Assembly: GCF_014395785.1 (NCBI RefSeq)
Contig: NZ_CP060713.1
Location: forward strand, 4,120,501 to 4,184,500
From: Nocardioides mesophilus
GTDB lineage: Bacteria > Actinomycetota > Actinomycetes > Propionibacteriales > Nocardioidaceae
Direction: 5' to 3'
Length of the DNA: 64,000 nucleotides
In this document: positions 1-7,094 of the stretch, one piece after another
How the letters are laid out: the number at the start of each line of letters is the position of its first letter
Numbering within the stretch: position 1 is the stretch's first letter
Made by a program: the position numbers and the translations under genes
Notes under the pieces: generated by a model
Databases searched by the model: none
What the model was told of the DNA's origin: nothing
Seen by the model: the letters and a program-made list of their open reading frames with translations, nothing else

Positions 1-1
1 C

Positions 2-493
2 GATGAGGCGATCATCCGGCTGATGTTCGAGACCGGCATCCGCATCGGCGAGACCATCGCCCTCCAGGTCGATGACGTCGACCTCGACACCGGGCGGGTC
101 ACCATCAAACGCGGCAAGGGCGGCCGCGGCCGCGTCATCCCCATCGGGCCAGCCACAGGAGCGGTGCTCCGCGCCTACCTGACGCTGCGCGCACACCACC
201 GATGTGCCGACTCCCCGGAGCTGTGGCTCGGCGAACGCGGAACCCGGTTCGGCTACGACGGCCTCAGCCGGGCGCTGCGCAGGCGCGCCCAGCTCGCCGG
301 CATCACCGGCTTCCACCCCCACAAGCTCCGGCACACCGCAGCGCACCGCTGGCTCGCCGCCGGCGGATCCGAGTCCGGGCTGATGGCCATCGCCGGTTGG
401 ACCCGCACCGACATGCTGGTGCGCTACACCCGAGCCCACGCCTCCGAACGTGCCGCCGACGAAGCTCGGCGGCTCAACCTGGGCGCAATCTGA
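2..493 (+). CDS. Tyrosine recombinase/integrase, C-terminal part (5' end outside window)
   Basis: This is the catalytic domain of a phage-type tyrosine recombinase, which cuts and rejoins DNA through a covalent tyrosine-DNA intermediate. The reading frame is open from the window edge, so the N-terminal arm- and core-binding parts are missing. Visible catalytic elements are the first Arg in TGIRIGE, a beta-hairpin Lys region (KRGKGGRGR), the HKLRHTAAHRW box (His-x-x-Arg) and the nucleophile Tyr in YTRAH near the end. All expected residues are present, so the visible part looks intact. It could be the integrase of the island that seems to end at a tRNA-Pro fragment near 23.69 kb, or a XerC/D-like enzyme of another element. 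That link is inference. Confidence 0.85.
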   Translation, partial: DEAIIRLMFETGIRIGETIALQVDDVDLDTGRVTIKRGKGGRGRVIPIGPATGAVLRAYLTLRAHHRCADSPELWLGERGTRFGYDGLSRALRRRAQLAGITGFHPHKLRHTAAHRWLAAGGSESGLMAIAGWTRTDMLVRYTRAHASERAADEARRLNLGAI

Positions 494-592
494 CGTACCC
501 GCCGCCCGGATTCCCCGCGACGTCTCATCGGGTCCGGGGCGCTGCGTGGGAAAGATCCGTGACCGGGAGTTGTGGCGGCAGCTGATCACCGG

Positions 593-1474
593 TCACTTCA
601 CCTCGGAACGAAGCAGCGTCCACATGCCGATGAGCAACGGGAGCACCAGCCAGATGGCCCCGGCCGACGCGAGCTGCTGCCACTGTTCGGCGTCGAACCC
701 ACCGCCTTGCAGCACGGTGGTCTGGTGGTCGAGATCGATCCACGGACGGACGTCGGCGAACCACGCCTTGCTGACGGCGAGCAGCCCGAGGATGGGCGGG
801 ATGACGAAGGAGTAGACGAAGAACGCCACGATGGCGCCAGCGGAATTGCGGATGAGGATGCCGAAGGCGAATCCCGCCATGAGCGTCAAGGCGATGGACA
901 GCAGCCAGTACGGACCCGCGGTGATCACGTCCTGGTCCCAGACAGCCGGATGACCCGAGATCCCTGAGGCCACGACGTTGCCGAGCGCGCCCATGGCGAG
1001 GGCCAGGGCGGTTGCCGGGATCGCGACGACCAGCACGCCGACGGCCTTGCCGAGCATGACCCGACCGCGGTCAGGCACGACGGTGAACGTTGTCAGGCCG
1101 CTGCGTTGGCTCCACTCGGCCGTCACCGCGAGCGCTGCGATGATCGGCAGCACGATCCCCATGGGCACGGCGATCGCGGTGGTGAAGTTGCTGTAGGTGA
1201 ACTCCTCGGGCGGGGAGAACGCGATCACCGCGGCGGTCGTGAGCACGGCCAGGCCTACGACGCTCACCAGCAGCCAGCGCCCGGCCCGGGTGTCGAAGGA
1301 CTTGCGGAGCTCGACGGTGACGATGCGGTGCAGCGGAATCCTGACCCGGCGCGCATGCCGCTCGCGCGCAGTGACTGGCGCAGCGTCGGCGGGAGTGGCT
1401 TCGGGCAGGCTCTGGACGGCCGCCGCGGCGGTGTTGATCCGGGTGTCGATGCCGGGGAAAGCGTGCGTGTTCAT
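593..1474 (-). CDS. ABC-2 type transporter permease
   Basis: Membrane subunit of an ABC exporter (293 residues). About six hydrophobic segments follow an N-terminal cytoplasmic stretch of roughly 60 residues. They include WLLVSVVGLAVLTTAAVIAF, a segment around PMGIVLPIIAALAV, and a last one near the C-terminus. The ATG at 1474 overlaps the stop of the ATPase gene by four bases (ATGA), which fixes the start and indicates translational coupling. It pairs with the ATPase at 1471-2370. Substrate unknown. The pair lies downstream of the MMPL gene on the same strand, so a role in drug or lipid export is plausible but inferred. Confidence 0.85.
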   Translation of the reverse strand: MNTHAFPGIDTRINTAAAAVQSLPEATPADAAPVTARERHARRVRIPLHRIVTVELRKSFDTRAGRWLLVSVVGLAVLTTAAVIAFSPPEEFTYSNFTTAIAVPMGIVLPIIAALAVTAEWSQRSGLTTFTVVPDRGRVMLGKAVGVLVVAIPATALALAMGALGNVVASGISGHPAVWDQDVITAGPYWLLSIALTLMAGFAFGILIRNSAGAIVAFFVYSFVIPPILGLLAVSKAWFADVRPWIDLDHQTTVLQGGGFDAEQWQQLASAGAIWLVLPLLIGMWTLLRSEVK

Positions 1475-2370
1475 GCTGCTGCTCCTTCGCGTTGGGTGTC
1501 GGCTGTCAGCTCGAGGAACATCTCCTCCAGCCCGGCCGTCTCGGCGGGTCGAAGCTCGATCAGGGCGATGCCGGCACCCGCGGCGAGCTGTCCGACGGCT
1601 TCGGGGTCGGCGGTGGTCCTGACGACGTCCGGTGACGTGCTGGTCGCATCGATGCCAGCGTCCGACAGGATCCTGGTGAGTGCTGCGGCGTGTCGGGTCC
1701 GAACGTGGGTTCCCGCGGTCGCGAGCAGGTCGGCCTTGGTGCCGCGGGCGACCACGTGTCCGTTGCCGATGACGACCAGGTCGTCGGCGATGACCTCGAT
1801 CTCGTGCAGCAGGTGTGAGGAGAGCAGCACCGTGGCTCCGCGGTCTGCGTAGCCGCGTAGCAGGTCGCGCATCCAACGGATCCCTGCGGGGTCGAGACCG
1901 TTGGCCGGCTCGTCGAGGATCAGCACGGCGGGATCGCCCAGGAGGGCGTGGGCGATGCCGAGTCGTTGCCGCATACCGAGGGAGTAGTCGCGGACGCGAC
2001 GGCGGGCCTCGGACGGGGTGAGGCCGACGAGGTCGAGGAGCTCGTCGACTCTGGCGCTCGGGAGTCCCACCATCTGTTGGCTGACCTTGAGGATCTCGCG
2101 GCCGGTCCGGCCGGCGTGCTGCGCGGAGGCGTCGAGGAGCACGCCGACCTCAAGAGCCGGATTCGGCAGCGCGGTGAAGGGCCGGCCAAAGACGTGAGCG
2201 GTCCCCGTGGTCGGTGGGGTGAGGCCGGTGAGGATGCGGAGCGTCGTGGACTTCCCGGCGCCATTCGGGCCAAGGAACCCGGTGACGCGTCCGGGGGCCG
2301 CGGTGAAGGTGACGTCGTTGACAGCGGTGAAGCCGCCGTAGGTCTTGGTGACCGAATCGATCGTGATCAT
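1471..2370 (-). CDS. ABC transporter ATP-binding protein (ABC-2 exporter type)
   Basis: ATPase subunit (299 residues) that drives the permease at 593-1474. Walker A is GPNGAGKST (about residues 34-42), the signature is YSLGMRQRL, Walker B is VLILDEPANGLDP, and the switch His lies in SSHLLHE. The C-terminal ~90 residues form the extra domain common in DrrA/CcmA-like drug and polysaccharide exporters. The GLDP Walker B variant is typical of that group. Its gene is coupled to the permease by an ATGA overlap. It lies 113 bp downstream of the MMPL stop, with a strong hairpin between them that may limit read-through. Confidence 0.93.
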   Translation of the reverse strand: MITIDSVTKTYGGFTAVNDVTFTAAPGRVTGFLGPNGAGKSTTLRILTGLTPPTTGTAHVFGRPFTALPNPALEVGVLLDASAQHAGRTGREILKVSQQMVGLPSARVDELLDLVGLTPSEARRRVRDYSLGMRQRLGIAHALLGDPAVLILDEPANGLDPAGIRWMRDLLRGYADRGATVLLSSHLLHEIEVIADDLVVIGNGHVVARGTKADLLATAGTHVRTRHAAALTRILSDAGIDATSTSPDVVRTTADPEAVGQLAAGAGIALIELRPAETAGLEEMFLELTADTQREGAAA

Positions 2371-2437
2371 CTGGTGCTCCTGATCAGTGGTGGGTTGGAA
2401 TGGGCCTGCGCCCGAGGCGTGTGTCGGTTTGCGCCCA

Positions 2438-2471
2438 CCCGCCGGCTCGGTGCCTTCGTGGAGCCGGCGGG
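2438..2471 (-). terminator. Hairpin between MMPL and ABC genes
   Basis: Perfect 11-bp inverted repeat (CCCGCCGGCTC and GAGCCGGCGGG) with a 12-base loop, 12 bases beyond the MMPL stop. There is no U-tract, as is common for actinobacterial terminators. It may attenuate transcription into the ABC genes. Confidence 0.5.
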
Positions 2472-2483
2472 CGGCTGTTGCGG

Positions 2484-4724
2484 TCAGCGATCGATGAGCT
2501 CCTCGGGCTCCGGGGCAGTGGCGGCCATGACGCGAGGCGCACTTGCGTAAGCTGGCGGACCAGGCGTGCCTGCGGGGTTCGCGGTGGCGCCTGCGGTCGG
2601 TCCCTCGCCGGCGGCGTCCTCGACGTCAAGGTGGGGCAGAGCCCGGTCGAGCCAGGTGGGCAACCACCAGTTGGCCTTGCCCAGCAGCGTCATGGTGGCG
2701 GGCACGAGAACCATCCTCACCAAGGTGGCGTCGACAAGGATGGCGGTGGCCAGGCCCAGTCCGAGCATCTTCAGCGACGGAACGGGACTGGAGACGAAGC
2801 TCAGGAACACCGCGATCATGATCAGCGCTGCCGAGGTGACGACGCGGCCGGTGCCGGCGAGTCCGCGGGCGACGGATTCGGTGTTATCCCCGGTGCGGAG
2901 GTACTCCTCGCGGACCCTGGAGAGCAGGAACACCTCATAGTCCATGGAGAGCCCAAACAGGATCGGGAACATGATCACGATGATCAGTGAGGTGGGTGGT
3001 GTCGCCCCCTGAAGGCCCAAGAGGGTGACGCCCCAGCCCCACTGGAAGACCGCGACGAGGACGCCGTACGCGGCGCCGATCGACAGCAGGTTCATGACCG
3101 CTGCCTTGACCGGGACGGCGATGGACCGGAACACCATCATCAGCAGGAGAAACGAGACGGCGATGACCGCGCCGATGAACAGCGGCAGCGTTCGGGCGAG
3201 CTGCGCGTTGAGGTCGTCGGTGGTCGCGGTGATTCCAGTGACGTAGACGTTGGCCGGAATGACGTCGCGGACCTTCTCGATCGTCCTCGAGGTGGCCGGG
3301 TCGGCCGGGCCGGTCGTCGGATCGGCGGTGAAGACCACCGTGTCCTGCTCGGCCGAGACTTGGGCCGGACCGACGGAGGCGATTCCGGGCACGGCCGCGA
3401 TCTGGTCTGCGAGCGCCGGGATGCCCGCTTGGTCCACGCCGTCGGTGCGGCCGAGGTCGGCGACCACGGTCAGTGGTGCGTTGACACCGACGCCGAACCC
3501 TTCGGTGAGCAGGTCGTAGGCCTGCCGGTGCGTGGTCTCCTTCGGCGCGTCGCCGGCGGCGGGGAACGCGGTCTGCATGGCGATCGAGGGCGCGGCGAGG
3601 GTGACCAGCGCGATCACGGCACCGGCGAGGTAGGGCCAGGGGCGGGCGGCTACACGGTGCCCGAAGCGCCACCAGACAGTCTGCTCCACCGGCTTGACGG
3701 GCCGGCGCCGGCGGACCATCCGGCCCTTGTCGATGCGGTCGCCGAGCAAGCTGAGCAGGGCCGGCAGCAGGGTGACGGCCGCGGCGACGGCGAAGGTGAC
3801 CATGATCGCGGTCGCCAGACCGATCGAGGTGAGCACGCCGACGCCCGTGATGGCCAGGGCCGTGGTGGCGATGACCACGGTGCCGCCGGCGAAGACCACG
3901 GCCGCGCCGGAGGAGCTCATGGCCGCGGCCAGCGCCGTGCGATTGTTCTGGCTGGCGCGGCGGTTCTCTCGGTACCGGGCGACGACGAACAAGGCGTAGT
4001 CAACACCGACGCCGAGACCGACAAGCCCGGCGACAGGGATGGCAGAGACCGACACGGTCATGGAGGCGGCGAGCAACGTGATGGCGCCGATGGCGCCGCC
4101 CACCGAGACCAGCGAGAGCCCAATCGGCAGGATCGCCGAGACCAGGGTGCCGAACACGACCAGCAGCACCAGCAAGGCGACCAGGAGACCGACACCAACG
4201 TGGCCGGAGCTGTCGTCCTCGGAGTTGAGGAAGACGGCGTCGCCGCCGAGTTCGACGCGTAAGTGTTCATCTTCCATGCTGGACACCGCGTTGGAGAGCA
4301 CGCTGAATGCCGGCTTGCCCATCTGCCGTTCGGGCACATCCAGCGTCAGCTGCGCGTAACCGATGCGCCCGTCTTTGGAGATCGTGCCTGCCTGGTAGGG
4401 GTCGGTGACCGAGGCGACATGCTCGAGGCCGGCCACGTCGCTGAGGACACTGGCGACCGAGGCCCGGTTCTGGACGAGCGTGGTGCCGTCCTGGGCTTGG
4501 AAGACGACCAGTGCGGTGCCCTTCGCGGCTTGGGGGAAGTTCGCGCTGAGCAGATGCGTGGCCCGAGAGCTCTGGCTGCCGGGGGCGGCGAAGTCGTCCG
4601 CGAAGGTGCCACCAGCGCTGGCAGCGATGGCGAAGACGGCGGCGATGGCGAAGATCCAGCTGGCGACGGTACGCCACGGGTGCCGAGCGGCGGCCAGGGC
4701 GACGGCGCGGGTGAAGCGGTTCAT
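2484..4724 (-). CDS. MMPL family transporter (RND superfamily)
   Basis: Proton-driven membrane transporter of the MmpL/HpnN type (746 residues), a normal length for the short actinobacterial members. An N-terminal membrane anchor (about residues 15-38) is followed by an extracytoplasmic domain, then transmembrane segments 2-6, a second large loop and segments 7-12. The two paired motifs GVGVDYALFVVARYRE and LSMDYEVFLLSR, with Asp-Tyr in TM4 and TM10, carry the proton-relay residues of the family. Substrates of relatives are lipids, siderophores or drugs; this one is unknown. The ATG at 4724 is followed by a typical family start (MNRFTRAVALAAARHPWR). A four-half-site box at 4820-4862 lies about 95 bp upstream and is shared with the gene at 10019, suggesting control by the LAL regulator at 7095-9878. 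Confidence 0.93.
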   Translation of the reverse strand: MNRFTRAVALAAARHPWRTVASWIFAIAAVFAIAASAGGTFADDFAAPGSQSSRATHLLSANFPQAAKGTALVVFQAQDGTTLVQNRASVASVLSDVAGLEHVASVTDPYQAGTISKDGRIGYAQLTLDVPERQMGKPAFSVLSNAVSSMEDEHLRVELGGDAVFLNSEDDSSGHVGVGLLVALLVLLVVFGTLVSAILPIGLSLVSVGGAIGAITLLAASMTVSVSAIPVAGLVGLGVGVDYALFVVARYRENRRASQNNRTALAAAMSSSGAAVVFAGGTVVIATTALAITGVGVLTSIGLATAIMVTFAVAAAVTLLPALLSLLGDRIDKGRMVRRRRPVKPVEQTVWWRFGHRVAARPWPYLAGAVIALVTLAAPSIAMQTAFPAAGDAPKETTHRQAYDLLTEGFGVGVNAPLTVVADLGRTDGVDQAGIPALADQIAAVPGIASVGPAQVSAEQDTVVFTADPTTGPADPATSRTIEKVRDVIPANVYVTGITATTDDLNAQLARTLPLFIGAVIAVSFLLLMMVFRSIAVPVKAAVMNLLSIGAAYGVLVAVFQWGWGVTLLGLQGATPPTSLIIVIMFPILFGLSMDYEVFLLSRVREEYLRTGDNTESVARGLAGTGRVVTSAALIMIAVFLSFVSSPVPSLKMLGLGLATAILVDATLVRMVLVPATMTLLGKANWWLPTWLDRALPHLDVEDAAGEGPTAGATANPAGTPGPPAYASAPRVMAATAPEPEELIDR

Positions 4725-4808
4725 GACGGTGCCTTTCGCGGGAGTGGTCCCTCACGCCCCGAGTGGTCCTGTGGCGGTACGCGGAGGGCGGCTCATGAAC
4801 CGGGAAGT

Positions 4809-4862
4809 TAGGCAGCGATGTGGTGACTGGTCGTCACCACACGTTGTGACCAAGGTGGTGAC
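4809..4862 (-). promoter_or_regulatory. Four-half-site activator box plus -10-like element, copy 1
   Basis: Read on the minus strand, toward the MMPL gene, the 43-bp box (4862 to 4820) contains GTCACCAC, GTCACAAC, GTGACGAC and GTCACCAC. Start-to-start spacings are 12, 13 and 10 bp. A CCTAAC element follows 7 bases later. Copy 2 at 9923-9977 has the same four half-sites with the same spacings, matches at 35 of 43 positions, and has CCTAGC at the same distance. The gene-proximal 18 bases (GTGACGACCAGTCACCAC) are identical in both. The layout resembles the direct-repeat sites of MalT-type activators. That the nearby LAL protein binds here is inferred. Confidence 0.72.
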
Positions 4863-4977
4863 TCTTCCCGGCCACTTGGGGCTGTGCGCGGCCGGCGCGG
4901 CCGGGTGCACGGCCGAGCGCCCTCGCCTCCTGTGCGGGAGTCGAGGGCGTCGGCCGGCCGGGCGGAGCCTGCGGGGG

Positions 4978-5259
4978 TCAGGCGGTCGCGCGGCGAGTAA
5001 GGAGGCGAGCTCGTAGGCGGTGCAGCCGCGGCATCAGGCCGTAGATCACGATCGGCACGGCAACGGTGGCAAGCACGAAGGTGCGCGCGATCACGTTGAG
5101 GTCCTTCACCCAGGGGCCGATCGCCAGGTTGAGCACGACCAGAGTGGGGAAGACGGCCAGCCAGATCATCAGTGCCAGCTGGTGCTTATTGGGCGGGCCG
5201 ACGCGCTTTGCTCCGGTGCCCGAGAGGGTGGACGGGTTGGTCGGGTTGGCGGGGGACAT
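4978..5259 (-). CDS. Small two-helix membrane protein, like the C-terminal hairpin of COG3224 monooxygenase-like proteins
   Basis: A 93-residue protein with a polar N-terminus (about 40 residues) and two membrane helices (about LALMIWLAVFPTLVVLNLAI and a second around IARTFVLATVAVPIVIYGLM), ending in a basic tail. The pattern of Lys-His before the first helix, GP between helices and MPRL after the second resembles the membrane tail of COG3224 antibiotic-biosynthesis-monooxygenase-like proteins. Here it stands alone, without the ABM enzyme domain. The start at 5259 is chosen for its good ribosome site (AAGGAGA); an upstream in-frame ATG at 5334 is less likely. It lies 124 bp downstream of the FAD reductase on the same strand and is probably co-transcribed. 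Function unknown. Confidence 0.72.
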   Translation of the reverse strand: MSPANPTNPSTLSGTGAKRVGPPNKHQLALMIWLAVFPTLVVLNLAIGPWVKDLNVIARTFVLATVAVPIVIYGLMPRLHRLRARLLTRRATA

Positions 5260-5383
5260 GGAGGTTCTCCTTCGGTGGGCCGCGAGAGGTACTCGGGCGC
5301 TGTGGGCTGTTCTGGGGTCCGGTCCGCTGGGCAAGGGGGCGCCCCGGGCGGTTCACGCTGGTTCGGTTGGCGGTCGGGGCTCT

Positions 5384-6403
5384 TCAGACCGGGAGGCCGA
5401 GCCTGAAGTTGCTGACCGCAATCGGGATGTCTTCCTCGACCAGGTCGTTGTTGATGGCGATCGCGGCCGCGGACCCTTCCCCGGCGGCGGTGATGACCTG
5501 GGCGCGTGGGTTGACGGCGTTGCCGGCCGCCCACGCTCCCGGAACCGAGGTGGCGCCGGTGGCGTCGACGGCGACCCAGCCGCTGTCGCGCGTGGCGCAG
5601 CCGAGGTCGGTCAGGAGGCCGGCGTTGGGCATAAACTGCGGCCGGACGAACACCGCGGCCCGAGGTACGACCTGGCCGTCGCCGACCTCGACGCCGACCA
5701 GCCGGTCGTCCTCAACGACCAGGCGGATCACGGGCGCGTCCACGACGCCGATGCCGCGCGCGACCAGTTCTTCGCCCTGGTCCGCGGTCAGGGTGACGCC
5801 GTTGGTGAAGAGCACGACGTCCTTCGACCACTGGCGGATCAGGTGGGCATGGGCGACCGTCTCGGGGGTGCTGCCGAGGACACCGAGGGGCTGGTCGCCG
5901 ACCTCGTGTCCGTGGCAGTACGGGCAGTGGAGCAGGTCCCGTCCCCACCGCTCGCGCACCCCGGGGACGTCGGGGATGTCGTCGCGCAGGCCGGTTGTGA
6001 CCAGCACTCGCCGGGCACTCAGGGTCGGGCCGTCGGCCAGGCGCAGTAGGAACCGGCGGCGGCTGCCGGGGCGGGTGCCGCAGGTGGTGATGTCGTTCAC
6101 CGTGCCGGCGATGAGGTCGACGCCGTAGCGGGTCACCTCGGCCCGGCCTCGCGCGAGGAGTTCGGAGGGCGGGAGACCGTCGGAGCCGAGGAACCCCTGC
6201 ATGTGCTGGGCGGGCGCGTTGCGCGGCTGGCCGGCGTCGACGACCGCGACCCGTCGGCGGGCGCGACCCAGGACGAGCGCTGCTGATAGCCCGGCCGCGC
6301 CGCCACCAACCACGACCACGTCGTAGTCGCCGTCGTGGTCGCTGGCGTGGGTAGCGTCATGCTGGCCGATCTGGGTGGTGTCTGGGGTCGTCTGCTCGTC
6401 CAT
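5384..6403 (-). CDS. Thioredoxin-reductase-like NAD(P)/FAD-dependent oxidoreductase
   Basis: Flavoprotein of the class II pyridine nucleotide-disulfide family (339 residues), slightly longer than TrxB. The FAD Rossmann motif VVVGGGAAGLSAALVLGRA begins near residue 30. A CPYCHGHE segment carries a CxxC pair like the redox cysteines of thioredoxin reductases. The NADP-binding part follows (GVLGSTPETVAHA). The FAD-contacting AWAAGNAVNP motif lies near the end. No thioredoxin gene is adjacent, so the partner is unknown. The gene is divergent from the XRE-cupin regulator at 6483; their shared 79-bp spacer contains a perfect palindrome. This pairing is common in actinobacteria and suggests an inducible small-molecule or redox response. 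Confidence 0.88.
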   Translation of the reverse strand: MDEQTTPDTTQIGQHDATHASDHDGDYDVVVVGGGAAGLSAALVLGRARRRVAVVDAGQPRNAPAQHMQGFLGSDGLPPSELLARGRAEVTRYGVDLIAGTVNDITTCGTRPGSRRRFLLRLADGPTLSARRVLVTTGLRDDIPDVPGVRERWGRDLLHCPYCHGHEVGDQPLGVLGSTPETVAHAHLIRQWSKDVVLFTNGVTLTADQGEELVARGIGVVDAPVIRLVVEDDRLVGVEVGDGQVVPRAAVFVRPQFMPNAGLLTDLGCATRDSGWVAVDATGATSVPGAWAAGNAVNPRAQVITAAGEGSAAAIAINNDLVEEDIPIAVSNFRLGLPV

Positions 6404-6434
6404 GCCCGCAAGAGTCGCCCCGCTGGTCGTCAGT

Positions 6435-6449
6435 CAACAACTGTTGTTG
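6435..6449. promoter_or_regulatory. Palindromic operator between reductase and XRE-cupin genes
   Basis: CAACAACTGTTGTTG is a perfect 7-bp inverted repeat around a single T, in the middle of the 79-bp divergent spacer. It is the natural candidate site for the XRE-cupin protein encoded at 6483. Binding is inferred from position and symmetry only. Confidence 0.65.
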
Positions 6450-6482
6450 CCGTTCCCGGGAATCGCGCGGTCCAATGGCCCC

Positions 6483-7079
6483 ATGGCACACGACTCCGAC
6501 ACCGTTTCCGCCACCCTCGCGCTGGTTGGTCCGCGGCTGCGGCGGGTCCGCGAGCAGCGCGGGTTGACGCTCACCCATGCCGCGGCCCGCACCGGCATCT
6601 CGAAGAGCACCCTGTCGCGTCTGGAAAACGGCCAGCGACGTCCCAGCCTGGAGTTGCTGCTGCCGCTGGCGCAGGCGTACCGGGTCCCGATCGACGACCT
6701 CGTCGGGGCCCCGGAGGTCGGCGACCCGCGAATCCGTCTCAAGCCGCGCCGGGTCAACGGTCGGACCGTGCTGCCGCTAACCCGGCCGGGGGGGATCCAG
6801 GCCTGGAAGATCGTCATCCCGTCCGCGCAGTCCGACCCGCAGCCCCGCAGCCACGACGGGTTCGAGTGGCTCTACGTCCTCTCGGGCCGCATGCGCCTGG
6901 TCCTCGGCGAGCGGGACATGGTCCTCGGTGTCGGGGAGGCCGCCGAGTTCGACACCCAAGTAGTGCACTGGTTCGGCAGCACCGGCGAGGAGCCCGCGGA
7001 GGTCCTGAGCATCTTCGGCCGGCCCGGCGAACGGATGCGCCTGCACGCGAAGCACGACATAGTTGAACCCGTGCACTAG
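6483..7079 (+). CDS. XRE-family regulator with C-terminal cupin sensor domain
   Basis: A 198-residue transcription factor. The N-terminal helix-turn-helix (about residues 15-70) includes LTHAAARTGISKSTLSRLEN, where TGISKSTLSRLE is the recognition region. The C-terminal cupin fold (about 110-190) has the HDGFEWLYVLSGRMRLVLG strand pattern, followed by GEAAEFDTQVVHWFG. Cupin regulators of this kind usually sense a small molecule. The ATG at 6483 is preferred over an upstream in-frame start because it leaves the palindrome at 6435-6449 outside the gene. It is 15 bp ahead of the LAL regulator, so both regulators are probably co-transcribed. Confidence 0.88.
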   Translation: MAHDSDTVSATLALVGPRLRRVREQRGLTLTHAAARTGISKSTLSRLENGQRRPSLELLLPLAQAYRVPIDDLVGAPEVGDPRIRLKPRRVNGRTVLPLTRPGGIQAWKIVIPSAQSDPQPRSHDGFEWLYVLSGRMRLVLGERDMVLGVGEAAEFDTQVVHWFGSTGEEPAEVLSIFGRPGERMRLHAKHDIVEPVH

Positions 7080-7094
7080 GGAGGGGCCGCCGGA

